From: Acidobacterium capsulatum ATCC 51196
Lineage (GTDB): Bacteria > Acidobacteriota > Terriglobia > Terriglobales > Acidobacteriaceae
Length of the DNA stretch: 64,000 bases
Direction of reading: 5' to 3'
Assembly (NCBI RefSeq): GCF_000022565.1
Contig: NC_012483.1
Location: 2,666,001-2,730,000 of the forward strand
Below are positions 38,023 through 45,610 of this stretch, one piece after another (position 1 is the stretch's first letter; each line of letters starts with the position of its first letter). Under the pieces are notes generated by a model that saw only the letters and a list, made by a program, of their open reading frames with translations, made no database searches and had not been told where the DNA came from. A program made the position numbers and the translations under genes.

Positions 38023-38056
38023 GGGGTGCCCTAGGTCCGTCTGTTCGGACCTGGGA
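38023..38056 (+). repeat. hairpin repeat, copy 1
   Basis: GGGGTGCCCTAGGTCCG is followed by a short loop and CGGACCTGGGA. A second copy with three base differences lies at 39924-39956, on the far side of ribH-nusB. Confidence 0.8.
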
Positions 38057-38160
38057 GTCCGACCCTCCCAATTCGCCGCAGGTCCCGCTTCACGCCGGGA
38101 ATAACCCCGTTTCCCGCTATCATGGAGATAGGAATAAAGCCCTCCCTCGCATTCAGGAAA

Positions 38161-38413
38161 ATGTGAATCCATATTCACATTTAATCGGACCTCAAAAAGA
38201 ACAATAAGTCATTATTATTCAATAGAATGCGTTCAATCCCTGCCCCTTTATGCGCATCCCGTGCCATTCCCAAAAAAATAAAATAGCCCAAAAGTGAATG
38301 CACATTCACATTCCTCTCGAAATCCCGTATGTGTTTGAATAAACACAGCTTATAGTCTCTCTCGAAGCCCATTCCGCGCTCCCGTGAAAAATAATGCGAA
38401 TCCGCATTCACAT
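38161..38413 (+). repeat. AT-rich island with three related palindromes
   Basis: Three related palindromes: ATGTGAAT-CCAT-ATTCACAT (38161-38180, perfect), GTGAAT-GCAC-ATTCAC (38294-38309, perfect) and ATGCGAAT-CCGC-ATTCACAT (38394-38413, one mismatch). An unrelated perfect palindrome GTGTTT-GAAT-AAACAC sits between them at 38331-38346. Regulatory operators or repeat remnants are both possible. Confidence 0.7.
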
Positions 38414-38532
38414 TATTCCGCCAGGCTCCGGCAACCCTATCCGTTTCATTCACTTATCCCCGCCCGGCCGCGAGCCTCCGCTCCGCCGCCCAGCCCCGCT
38501 CCCATCCCTTCCGTCACTGATACTCTTAGATC

Positions 38533-39405
38533 ATGATCAAAGGGATTACAGTGACCCGCCATCTCGGGTCAGAGGCTCACTTCGAGCGGCTGGCGGGCTT
38601 CTTCTCCGCGCTCGGGTTCGAGCCCGGCAAGGGCTGGCACGACGCCACCAGCCGCGGCAGCGCCTTTCTCGCTCCGCTCGGCAATCTGGAACTGATTCAC
38701 CCCCTCACCCCCGCCGGCCGCCACGACGACATCTATATCGAGGTCACCAGCCTCGACTCCGTGCGCCAGGTCGCTGAGGCATGGCTCCAGGCCAATGCCC
38801 TGGCAGATAGCGCCGTCCAGCTCTCCGAAGTGACGGAGACCGATTGGGGCGCGCGCCTCTTCCGCGTCTCGCCCACCGCCGATTTCTCCTTCACCTTCTG
38901 GGAGTTCTCTGACCCGCACAAGGGCAAGCCCGTCGCGCTCGAAGGCGACCTGAGCGCCGAGGGCATGCGCTTTGCCATCGTTGTCGCCCGCTGGAACGCC
39001 GTCATCACCGACCGCCTTCTGCAGGGCTCGCTCGACGCGCTCTACCGCAGCGGCGCAAAGCGCTCTGACGTCGAAATCGTCCGCGTGCCCGGCGCATGGG
39101 AGATTCCCTCCGCCGCCCGCAAGCTGGCCGAAAGCGGCAAATTCCACGCCATCGTCACGCTCGGCGTGCTGCTGCGCGGCGAGACCGCGCACTACGAAGC
39201 CATCTACAACGAAGTTTCGCGCGGCATCGGCCAGTCCCAGCAGGAGACCGGCATCCCCCACGCTTTCGGCGTGCTCACCTGCGAAACCCTGGAGCAGGCT
39301 CTCGACCGCGCCGGTCTCAAGGCCGGCAACAAGGGCTTTGAGGCGGCGGCGGCGGCTATCGAGATGGTCTCCATCCACCGCAAAATCACGGAGAAGCACG
39401 CATGA
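38533..39405 (+). CDS. ribH: VOC-domain / 6,7-dimethyl-8-ribityllumazine synthase fusion
   Basis: The 290-residue product has two parts. Residues about 138-290 are a complete lumazine synthase: FAIVVARWNAVITDRLL, VPGAWEIPSAARKLA, LGVLLRGETAHYE with the catalytic His at 220, and NKGFEAAAAAIEM. It condenses the ribityl-uracil with dihydroxybutanone phosphate in riboflavin synthesis. Residues 1-135 look like a glyoxalase/VOC fold (ITVTRHLGSEAHFERLAGFF...DIYIEVTSLD...FTFWEF), which RibH normally lacks. One continuous frame joins them, with no stop or shift. An internal ATG at 38965 could give a RibH-only product. nusB overlaps the stop as ATGA. Confidence 0.88.
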   Translation: MIKGITVTRHLGSEAHFERLAGFFSALGFEPGKGWHDATSRGSAFLAPLGNLELIHPLTPAGRHDDIYIEVTSLDSVRQVAEAWLQANALADSAVQLSEVTETDWGARLFRVSPTADFSFTFWEFSDPHKGKPVALEGDLSAEGMRFAIVVARWNAVITDRLLQGSLDALYRSGAKRSDVEIVRVPGAWEIPSAARKLAESGKFHAIVTLGVLLRGETAHYEAIYNEVSRGIGQSQQETGIPHAFGVLTCETLEQALDRAGLKAGNKGFEAAAAAIEMVSIHRKITEKHA

Positions 39406-39836
39406 CCACCACCGGCAAGCGCCGCAAATCCCGTGAACTCGCCATGCAGATGCTCTTCCAGGCCGACGTCGGCAAGCAGACCCCCGACGACGTGCGCAAA
39501 ACCTTCTGGGAGGCGCGCGAAGAAGTCGAACCCGACACGCGCGGATTCGCCGAAGATCTCTTTCGCGTCGCCATGAACCGCGAAGAGGAGATTGACACGC
39601 TCATCGAGCAGCACTCCGCCAACTGGAAGCTCAGCCGCATGGCCGCCGTCGATCGCAACGTGCTCCGCATGGCCATCGCCGAGCTGCTCGGCTTTCCCGG
39701 CACGCCCGCGCCCATCATCATCAATGAAGCGCTCGAAATCGCGCGCCGCTACTCCGCCCCCGAGTCGGTCAACTTCCTCAATGGCGTCCTCGACGCCATC
39801 TCGCGCCAGCGCTACGAAACCTCCAAAAAGAAGTAG
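39402..39836 (+). CDS. nusB: transcription antitermination factor NusB
   Basis: This 144-residue all-helical RNA-binding protein acts with NusE in rRNA antitermination. Family marks are RRKSRELAMQMLFQ at the N-terminus, NWKLSRMAAVDRNVLRMAIAEL, and APIIINEALEIARRYSAPESVNFLNGVLDAI. It overlaps ribH by four bases (ATGA); the ribH-nusB pairing is widespread in bacteria. The array of tandem repeats begins 20 bases past its stop. Confidence 0.96.
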   Translation: MTTTGKRRKSRELAMQMLFQADVGKQTPDDVRKTFWEAREEVEPDTRGFAEDLFRVAMNREEEIDTLIEQHSANWKLSRMAAVDRNVLRMAIAELLGFPGTPAPIIINEALEIARRYSAPESVNFLNGVLDAISRQRYETSKKK

Positions 39837-39855
39837 CGCCCGCTACCAGTTGCCA

Positions 39856-39911
39856 GTTGTCAGTCGTTAGTTGTCAGTCGTTAGTGGTTAGTCGTCAGTT
39901 GTCGGCTGTCG
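39856..39911 (+). repeat. four tandem 14-base units
   Basis: GTTGTCAGTCGTTA occurs twice exactly, followed by two diverged units (GTGGTTAGTCGTCA and GTTGTCGGCTGTCG). A degenerate inverted relative lies at about 37980-38012. Confidence 0.8.
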
Positions 39912-39923
39912 GACGTCGGCGTC

Positions 39924-39956
39924 GGGTGCCCCAGGTCCGTCCGTTCGGACCTGGGA
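39924..39956 (+). repeat. hairpin repeat, copy 2
   Basis: GGGTGCC then CCAGGTCCG-TCCGTT-CGGACCTGG, a perfect nine-base stem. It matches copy 1 at 38023-38056 apart from a few bases. Both copies lie next to TTGTCAGT-type repeats. Confidence 0.8.
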
Positions 39957-40032
39957 TGAGCCAAGCCACACACCTCCCCCGGCCGCAGACTGGCCGCCGT
40001 CTGACCCGGCATCTCCCCGTCCCGCAGACTGG

Positions 40033-40064
40033 CTGACTTGCTAACTCGCTAACTCGCTGACCCG
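40033..40064 (+). repeat. tandem octamer array, second site
   Basis: CTGACTTG, CTAACTCG, CTAACTCG, CTGACCCG in direct succession and then a partial CTGACGG. Same family as the array at 36608-36647. Confidence 0.78.
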
Positions 40065-40144
40065 CTGACGGCTGGCCGCCTCACCCCTGATCGCCTCACA
40101 CACCTGACCATTTGCTACACTCTCCCGTTCGGGAGAATTACCGC

Positions 40145-40927
40145 ATGCCCTACGAAACGCTGCTGCTCGAAGTTCAGGATTCCATCGCTACCCTCACGCT
40201 CAACCGTCCCAAGGTGCTCAATGCGCTCAATGATCAGCTCTTTCGCGAGCTGGACGCGGCCCTCGACGCGCTCGCCGCTGACGATGCCGTGCGCGTGGTG
40301 ATCCTCACCGGCTCAGGCGAGAAGGCCTTCGCGGCAGGAGCCGACATTCAGGAGCTCGCCAGCGTCAGCGCCGAAGAAGGCCGTCAGCTCGCGGCACGCG
40401 GCCAGCGCGTCATGGGCAAGATGGAGCGGCTCGGCAAGCCCGTCATTGCCTGCATCAACGGCTTCGCTCTCGGCGGTGGCTGCGAGCTGGCCATGGCCTG
40501 CACCTTCCGCATCGCCGGTGAAACCGCCCGTCTGGGCCAGCCCGAGGTCAAGCTCGGCCTTATCCCCGGCTACGGAGGCTCGCAGCGGCTGCCCCGCCTT
40601 ATCGGCCAGGGCGCGGCTCTGAAGCTGCTGCTTTCCGGAGAAATGATCTCCGCCGCTGAGGCATTGCGGCTCGGGCTGGTCGAAGAAGTGGTGCCCGCGG
40701 CCGAACTGATGCCGCGCGCCCGCCAACTCGCCGCGCTGATCGCCGGCATGGCCCCGGTGGCCCTCCGGCACTGCCTCGCGGCCGTGCATGACGGTGCCGA
40801 GCTACCGCTTGATCGTGCGCTGGCGCTCGAGGCCTCACTCTTTGGCCTCTGCTGCGCCACGGCGGACAAGGCCGAGGGCACGGCGGCATTTCTTGAGAAG
40901 CGCGCGCCTCGCTGGTCCGGGCACTAG
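40145..40927 (+). CDS. enoyl-CoA hydratase/isomerase family protein (crotonase)
   Basis: This 260-residue crotonase has the oxyanion-hole stretches AFAAGADIQELA and CINGFALGGGCELAMAC. The catalytic Glu positions are kept: Glu in GGGCELAMA and Glu in GQPEVKLGLIPGYGG. It most likely hydrates short-chain trans-2-enoyl-CoA, in beta-oxidation or butyryl-CoA type metabolism. The start at 40145 (MPYETLLLE) follows GGGAGAATT at about nine bases; the frame is open 11 codons more. It is monocistronic. Confidence 0.92.
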   Translation: MPYETLLLEVQDSIATLTLNRPKVLNALNDQLFRELDAALDALAADDAVRVVILTGSGEKAFAAGADIQELASVSAEEGRQLAARGQRVMGKMERLGKPVIACINGFALGGGCELAMACTFRIAGETARLGQPEVKLGLIPGYGGSQRLPRLIGQGAALKLLLSGEMISAAEALRLGLVEEVVPAAELMPRARQLAALIAGMAPVALRHCLAAVHDGAELPLDRALALEASLFGLCCATADKAEGTAAFLEKRAPRWSGH

Positions 40928-41011
40928 ATAGGGGCGCTCCAGCAAGGCGGTAGCTTCAAAGGTTACTGCCGTTCTCTCATCGAGCGGCCCGCCTCCTGCT
41001 ATCCTGCTGTT

Positions 41012-41596
41012 GTGTCTGAGCTACGGATGCGGAGTGGACCACTCGCCGGGACCCTGTGTGCATGGGGTCTTGCTGTGCTTGCACTCTCACTGACCGCATG
41101 CTCTCCGGCCAGGCCGGCCAATCCACAGGCCGCCGCCGCTGTGCAGGCAGCCCGCCAGCAACGCATCGCCGAGCAGCAGGCCGAGACGGCTTACAGTCAG
41201 GATCTTGACCAGATTCCGCCACCCGCCAAGAGCCGCTACATGCAGATTCACAAGCTCAAAAGCTGGAGCAACCCCTTTCTCATGATTGGCACTCACACCT
41301 TGAGTCTGCGGGTGGCCGCGTCCACCAGTACGCCTAGCGCTCCCGGCCGCATGCTTCGCTCCCGCGCGCCCAAATGGCGCACCGCGCAACTGCAGCTCGC
41401 TGACCTGCCCGAGGCGCTGGCGGCCTTGCCGGAAGAGAATTGGCCCTATGGCCGCGTCATCGCGGTGGAGGACGACCCCTCCGCCACCCGTCGGCAGCGC
41501 GTGCAGGTGCGCCGCAATGAAGAGGCGACGCTCAAAGTGCTCAATGACATGGGTGTAGTGGTGTATGAGTGGCCCGGCAACGGCCCGGCGCTCTGA
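41012..41596 (+). CDS. putative lipoprotein of unknown function
   Basis: A 194-residue product with a lipoprotein signal: basic n-region, hydrophobic core AGTLCAWGLAVLALS and lipobox LTAC, so the mature protein would be anchored by a Cys. An Ala/Gln-rich helix (about residues 38-62) comes next. I do not recognise a family. The start may be GTG 41012 or ATG 41027; the latter gives a shorter n-region. It precedes the ydiJ-type gene by 49 bases on the same strand. Confidence 0.62.
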   Translation: MSELRMRSGPLAGTLCAWGLAVLALSLTACSPARPANPQAAAAVQAARQQRIAEQQAETAYSQDLDQIPPPAKSRYMQIHKLKSWSNPFLMIGTHTLSLRVAASTSTPSAPGRMLRSRAPKWRTAQLQLADLPEALAALPEENWPYGRVIAVEDDPSATRRQRVQVRRNEEATLKVLNDMGVVVYEWPGNGPAL

Positions 41597-41645
41597 GCAC
41601 GCCGCCGCGCCAGCCCAGCCTTCGCGTGGCCGCAGTGAGGAGCCG

Positions 41646-44585
41646 ATGAACACTTCCTTTCCCATCCTGCAATCAATGCCTTCCGCCCCGGCCTTTGAAG
41701 CCGCACGCGAGCTCGAAGCCCGCCTGCGCGCCGTCGTGCGTGGCGGCGTGCGCTTCGATGCGACCGCGCGGGCGCTCTACGCCACTGACTCCTCCAACTA
41801 TCGCCAGGTGCCCATCGGTGTCGTCACGCCCAAAGACGAAGAGGATGTGATCGCAGCCGTCGCCGCCTGCCGTTCGCTGGGCGCGCCGGTGCTGGCGCGC
41901 GGCGGCGGCACCAGCCTCGCGGGCCAGACCTGCAACACCGCGGTGGTCTTCGATTTCTCGCAGTTCATGCGGAACATCCGCACGCTCGACCCCTCCCGTC
42001 GCCGTGCCGTCGTGGAACCGGGCATCGTGCTCGACCGCGTGCGCGAAGCCGCCGAGCAGCATGGGCTCACCTTTGCGCCCGACCCGGCCACGCACAGCCG
42101 CTGCACTCTGGGCGGCATGATCGGCAACAACTCCTGCGGCACGCATGCGCTCATGGGCGGCAAGACGGTCGACAATATCCGCTCGCTCGACGTTCTACTT
42201 TATGACGGCACGCGCCTGACTGTGGGCCAAACTACAGAGGACGAGTACGCCGCCATCCTCGCGCGCGGCGGCCGCGCCGCCGATTTGTATCGCGGACTGC
42301 GACAGATTCGCGACCGCTACCAGGACGAGATTCGGCGGCGTTTTCCACGCATTCCACGCCGCGTCTCCGGCTACAACCTCGACGAGCTGCTGCCTGAGAA
42401 CGGCTTCCATGTGGCGCGTGCGCTGGTGGGCAGCGAGGGCACGCTGGTCACCGTGCTGCGCGCGGAGCTTGACCTGGTGCACAGCCCGGCCTGCCGCCGT
42501 CTGGTGGTACTGGGCTTTTCCGATGCATTTGTGGCTGCCGATGCCGTGCCCGCCATTCTGGAACACCACCCCATCGGCCTTGAAGGATTTGATGACACCC
42601 TGCTCGACGGCATGCGCCGCAAGCAGCTCGCCGAGGCCGAGCGCAGCATGCTGCCCGAGGGCAGCGCCTTTCTGCTGGTGGAGTTTGGCGCTGACAGCGA
42701 CGCCGATGCCGACCACAAGGCGGAGGACTTTCTCCACGCCGCAAAGCAACTCCCGCATGCCCAGGGAGCCGCAAAGTTCTCCGGCGAGGATGCCGCGGGA
42801 ATCTGGCGCGTGCGCGAGTCCGCGCTCGGCGCCACGGTCTTCATCCCCGGCAAGCCACACCAGTGGGAAGGCTGGGAAGACGCCGCCGTTCCGCCCGAGC
42901 GGCTGGGCGAATACCTGCGCAAGCTCTTTGCCCTGATGCGCCACTATGACTATCACAGCCCCGTCTACGGCCACTTCGGGCAGGGCTGCGTACACATGCG
43001 CATGAACTTTGACTTCGAGAGCGAAGCAGGCGTTCGCAACTATCGTGCATTCATCGATCAGGCGGCCGATCTGGTGGTAGCGATGGGCGGCTCGCTCTCG
43101 GGCGAGCACGGCGATGGGCAGGCGCGCTCCTCGCTGCTGCCCAAAATGTTCGGCGCAGAAATCATGCAGGCCTTTCGTGAGTTCAAGCAGCTCTGGGACC
43201 CCGGCAATCGTATGAATCCGGGCAAGCTGATCTCAGCCGAAGGCGAAATCTATACCCCCACCGACAATCTGCGTGTGGGGCCCGGCTACGAGGCCGCCAC
43301 GCCTCAGACCTACTTTGCGTTGGAACGCGATCATGGATCTCTGGGCGAGGCCACGCTGCGCTGCGTGGGCGTGGGCGCCTGCCGCAAGGCTGATCACGGC
43401 ACCATGTGCCCAAGCTACATGGCCACGCAAGAGGAGCAGCACTCCACGCGCGGCCGCGCCCATCTGCTGTGGGAGATGCTGCAGGGCGACGTGTTGCCGA
43501 AGTCCTGGCACAACGAGGGCGTCAAAGAGGCGCTCGATCTTTGCCTCTCCTGCAAGGCCTGCAAGAGCGAGTGCCCGGTCAGCGTGGACATGGCCACGTG
43601 GAAGGCGGAGTTCCTCGCGCACTACTACGAGCATCAGCCGCGCGAGCTGCGCCAGTACCTCTTCGGCTTCATGGATCGTTGGGCGCAGCTTGCCTCCGTA
43701 GTGCCGGGCATTTCGCAGCGCGCCGCCAATCTTCCGTTGAAGACGCCGCTGGTCTCCGGCGCCATCAAACGGCTGACCGGCGTGGCCGCGCAGCGGAATC
43801 TGCCGCAATTTGCCCCGCGCACTTTTCAGCAGCAATGGCACCGCGCGCAACGCCCGGGGCAGCAGCTTTCCAATGCCGTCCTGCTGTGGCCCGATACCTG
43901 GAACAACTACTATCACCCGCAATCGCTCAACTCAGCCGCGCAGGTGCTTGAGGTTGCCGGATACGCCGCCGAGGTTCCGCGCCGGCACGTCTGCTGCGGC
44001 CGCCCGCTCTACGACTTTGGATTTCTGGATGCGGCGCGCGAATACCTGCGCCGCATTCTGCATCAGTTCTCGCGCTCGATCGACGCCGGGCAGCCCATCA
44101 TCTTTCTTGAGCCAAGCTGCGCCAGCGTCTTTCGCAATGAGCTGCTCGAGTTTTTCCCCCGCGACGACCGCGCAAAAAAGTTGAGCGAACAGGCCCTGCT
44201 GCTGAGTGAATTCCTCTCGCGCTATGCCGCAAGTTTTCAGCCAGCTTCCCATGCGGGGGAGCGCATCGTGCTGCACGGCCACTGCCATCACAAAGCCGTC
44301 TTCAGCATGGAGGACGAACTCACATGGCTGCGGCGCACCGGAGCGGAGGTGCAGTTGCTCGATGCCGGTTGCTGCGGCATGGCCGGCCCCTTTGGATTTG
44401 AGCGCGAGAAGTATTCCGTCTCACAAGCCATTGGCGAGCGCGTGCTGCTACCGGCTGTGCGCGCGGCAGGCCCAGCTGACCTGCTCATCACCGATGGCTT
44501 CAGTTGCCGCGAGCAGATCGCGCAAAACACGGCACGGCGCGCCATGCACTTTGCCGAGGCCATCTGCCCGCGCAAAGCAGATTAA
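41646..44585 (+). CDS. ydiJ: FAD-linked D-2-hydroxyacid dehydrogenase with Fe-S and CCG domains (YdiJ-type)
   Basis: This 979-residue fusion has a GlcD-like FAD half (VLARGGGTSLAGQ, NNSCGTHALMGGKTVDNIRSL, SGEHGDGQARSSLLPKMFG) and a GlcF-like half. The latter has two Cys-rich blocks (CVGVGACRKADHGTMCPSY and CLSCKACKSECPV) and two CCG motifs (HVCCGRPLYDFG and AGCCGMAGPFGFERE). It fits the YdiJ family of about 1000 residues, reported to oxidise D-2-hydroxyglutarate or D-lactate; the substrate is not settled by sequence. Start ATG 41646 follows GGAG. Its stop overlaps that of the next, convergent gene by four bases. Confidence 0.9.
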   Translation: MNTSFPILQSMPSAPAFEAARELEARLRAVVRGGVRFDATARALYATDSSNYRQVPIGVVTPKDEEDVIAAVAACRSLGAPVLARGGGTSLAGQTCNTAVVFDFSQFMRNIRTLDPSRRRAVVEPGIVLDRVREAAEQHGLTFAPDPATHSRCTLGGMIGNNSCGTHALMGGKTVDNIRSLDVLLYDGTRLTVGQTTEDEYAAILARGGRAADLYRGLRQIRDRYQDEIRRRFPRIPRRVSGYNLDELLPENGFHVARALVGSEGTLVTVLRAELDLVHSPACRRLVVLGFSDAFVAADAVPAILEHHPIGLEGFDDTLLDGMRRKQLAEAERSMLPEGSAFLLVEFGADSDADADHKAEDFLHAAKQLPHAQGAAKFSGEDAAGIWRVRESALGATVFIPGKPHQWEGWEDAAVPPERLGEYLRKLFALMRHYDYHSPVYGHFGQGCVHMRMNFDFESEAGVRNYRAFIDQAADLVVAMGGSLSGEHGDGQARSSLLPKMFGAEIMQAFREFKQLWDPGNRMNPGKLISAEGEIYTPTDNLRVGPGYEAATPQTYFALERDHGSLGEATLRCVGVGACRKADHGTMCPSYMATQEEQHSTRGRAHLLWEMLQGDVLPKSWHNEGVKEALDLCLSCKACKSECPVSVDMATWKAEFLAHYYEHQPRELRQYLFGFMDRWAQLASVVPGISQRAANLPLKTPLVSGAIKRLTGVAAQRNLPQFAPRTFQQQWHRAQRPGQQLSNAVLLWPDTWNNYYHPQSLNSAAQVLEVAGYAAEVPRRHVCCGRPLYDFGFLDAAREYLRRILHQFSRSIDAGQPIIFLEPSCASVFRNELLEFFPRDDRAKKLSEQALLLSEFLSRYAASFQPASHAGERIVLHGHCHHKAVFSMEDELTWLRRTGAEVQLLDAGCCGMAGPFGFEREKYSVSQAIGERVLLPAVRAAGPADLLITDGFSCREQIAQNTARRAMHFAEAICPRKAD

Positions 44586-45547
44586 TAATCGCCGGTGACA
44601 ATATTCTCAAGCGGCTCGCCCGCCTGCATACGGCGAATCTGCTGCCCGGCAAGCTGTATGGCGCGCGCCATGAACTGAGGGCTGCTGCCGCCCACATGCG
44701 GCGTGAGAATGAGATTGGGCGCGGACCAGAGCGGGTGTCCGTCCGGCAGCGGCTCAGGATCGGTAACATCAATCGCGGCGCGAATGTGGCCCGTTTCGAG
44801 CGCGGCAATCAGCGCGTCTGTATCCACCACGGGGCCGCGAGCCGCGTTGACCAGCAGCGCGCCCTGCTTCATCGCCGCCAGTTGCGGCGCTCCGATCAGG
44901 CCGCGGGTCTCTTCGGTCAGCGGCACAATCAGCACGATCACATCCGCCTGCGGCAACAGCGCGGGTAGCTGATCGATAGACGCAACGCCCTCGCGCGCGG
45001 TGCGCGCAATGCGGTCCACCTGCACGCCAAAGGGCTGCATGAGCTGCTCAATCTTGCTGCCGATAGATCCATAGCCCACAATCAGCACGCGCTTGCCATG
45101 CAGGTCCTCAAGCATCACCGGCGGATAGTAGCTGCGGTCATCTCCATGAACGCGGGCAAAGTGCGCGGTGGCTTCGCTGCGGCGCTTCCACTCGGCGGCG
45201 CGCTGCACCTGGCCATAGAGAGGCAAATACTTCAGCGACGCCAGCGTGGCCGTCACGGCCCATTCTGCAGTGGAGATATCATGCACTCCACGCGCATCGC
45301 ACACCGTGACCTCGCGCGGCACCAGCCGCAGCAGCCAGTCCACCCCCGCGAGCACAGACTGCGCTACGCGCACGCCGCGCAACTGCTGCCACATGGCTTC
45401 GGCCGGCTTGGGATAAGGAGGAACGATCCAGAAATCGATATCGACCGGATGCTGCATCTCCGCCGGCAGCACTTCGATGTGCACATCCTGCGGCAGGTGC
45501 GCATGCAGCGCTCGATCAATCATTTCAGGCACGCCGACTTTGAGCAT
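44582..45547 (-). CDS. NAD-dependent D-2-hydroxyacid dehydrogenase
   Basis: This 321-residue dehydrogenase has the NAD loop VGYGSIGSKIEQLM and the catalytic triad of the family: Arg in NAARGPVVDTDAL, Glu in DVTDPEPLPDGHPLW, and His in TPHVGGSS. It reduces or oxidises a 2-keto/2-hydroxy acid; the substrate is undetermined. Start 45547 (MLKVGVPEM) follows GGAGGACGGAG. It is tail-to-tail with the ydiJ-type gene, which acts on the same class of compound, so a metabolic link is possible but unproven. Confidence 0.88.
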   Translation of the reverse strand: MLKVGVPEMIDRALHAHLPQDVHIEVLPAEMQHPVDIDFWIVPPYPKPAEAMWQQLRGVRVAQSVLAGVDWLLRLVPREVTVCDARGVHDISTAEWAVTATLASLKYLPLYGQVQRAAEWKRRSEATAHFARVHGDDRSYYPPVMLEDLHGKRVLIVGYGSIGSKIEQLMQPFGVQVDRIARTAREGVASIDQLPALLPQADVIVLIVPLTEETRGLIGAPQLAAMKQGALLVNAARGPVVDTDALIAALETGHIRAAIDVTDPEPLPDGHPLWSAPNLILTPHVGGSSPQFMARAIQLAGQQIRRMQAGEPLENIVTGDY

Positions 45548-45610
45548 CAATCTCCGTCCTCCATTTGGTTGGATAGAACTTTCCACACGAACAGGCAGAC
45601 ACACAGCCCG

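Larger units (their letters stand above)
37938..38532. other. 595-base gap with hairpin repeat and AT-rich island
   Basis: No credible gene. The left third carries a hairpin repeat (38023-38056) and a degenerate, inverted relative of the tandem 14-mers seen at 39856. The middle, about 38150-38420, is much AT-richer than the rest of the window and holds palindromes (separate entry). The last 100 bases lead into the VOC-RibH gene, whose promoter I could not place. Confidence 0.5.
39837..40144. other. 308-base repeat-filled gap between nusB and the crotonase gene
   Basis: Almost all of this gap is made of three repeat types described separately: tandem 14-mers, a hairpin repeat and tandem octamers. 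The promoter of the crotonase gene must lie in the last 80 bases; I see no clear hexamers. Confidence 0.5.

Noticed and set aside
38181-38453. 90-residue leftward ORF in the AT-rich island
   Set aside because: Its sequence mostly reflects the palindromic repeats (NVNADSH and NVNVHS); no ribosome-binding site or recognisable family was seen.
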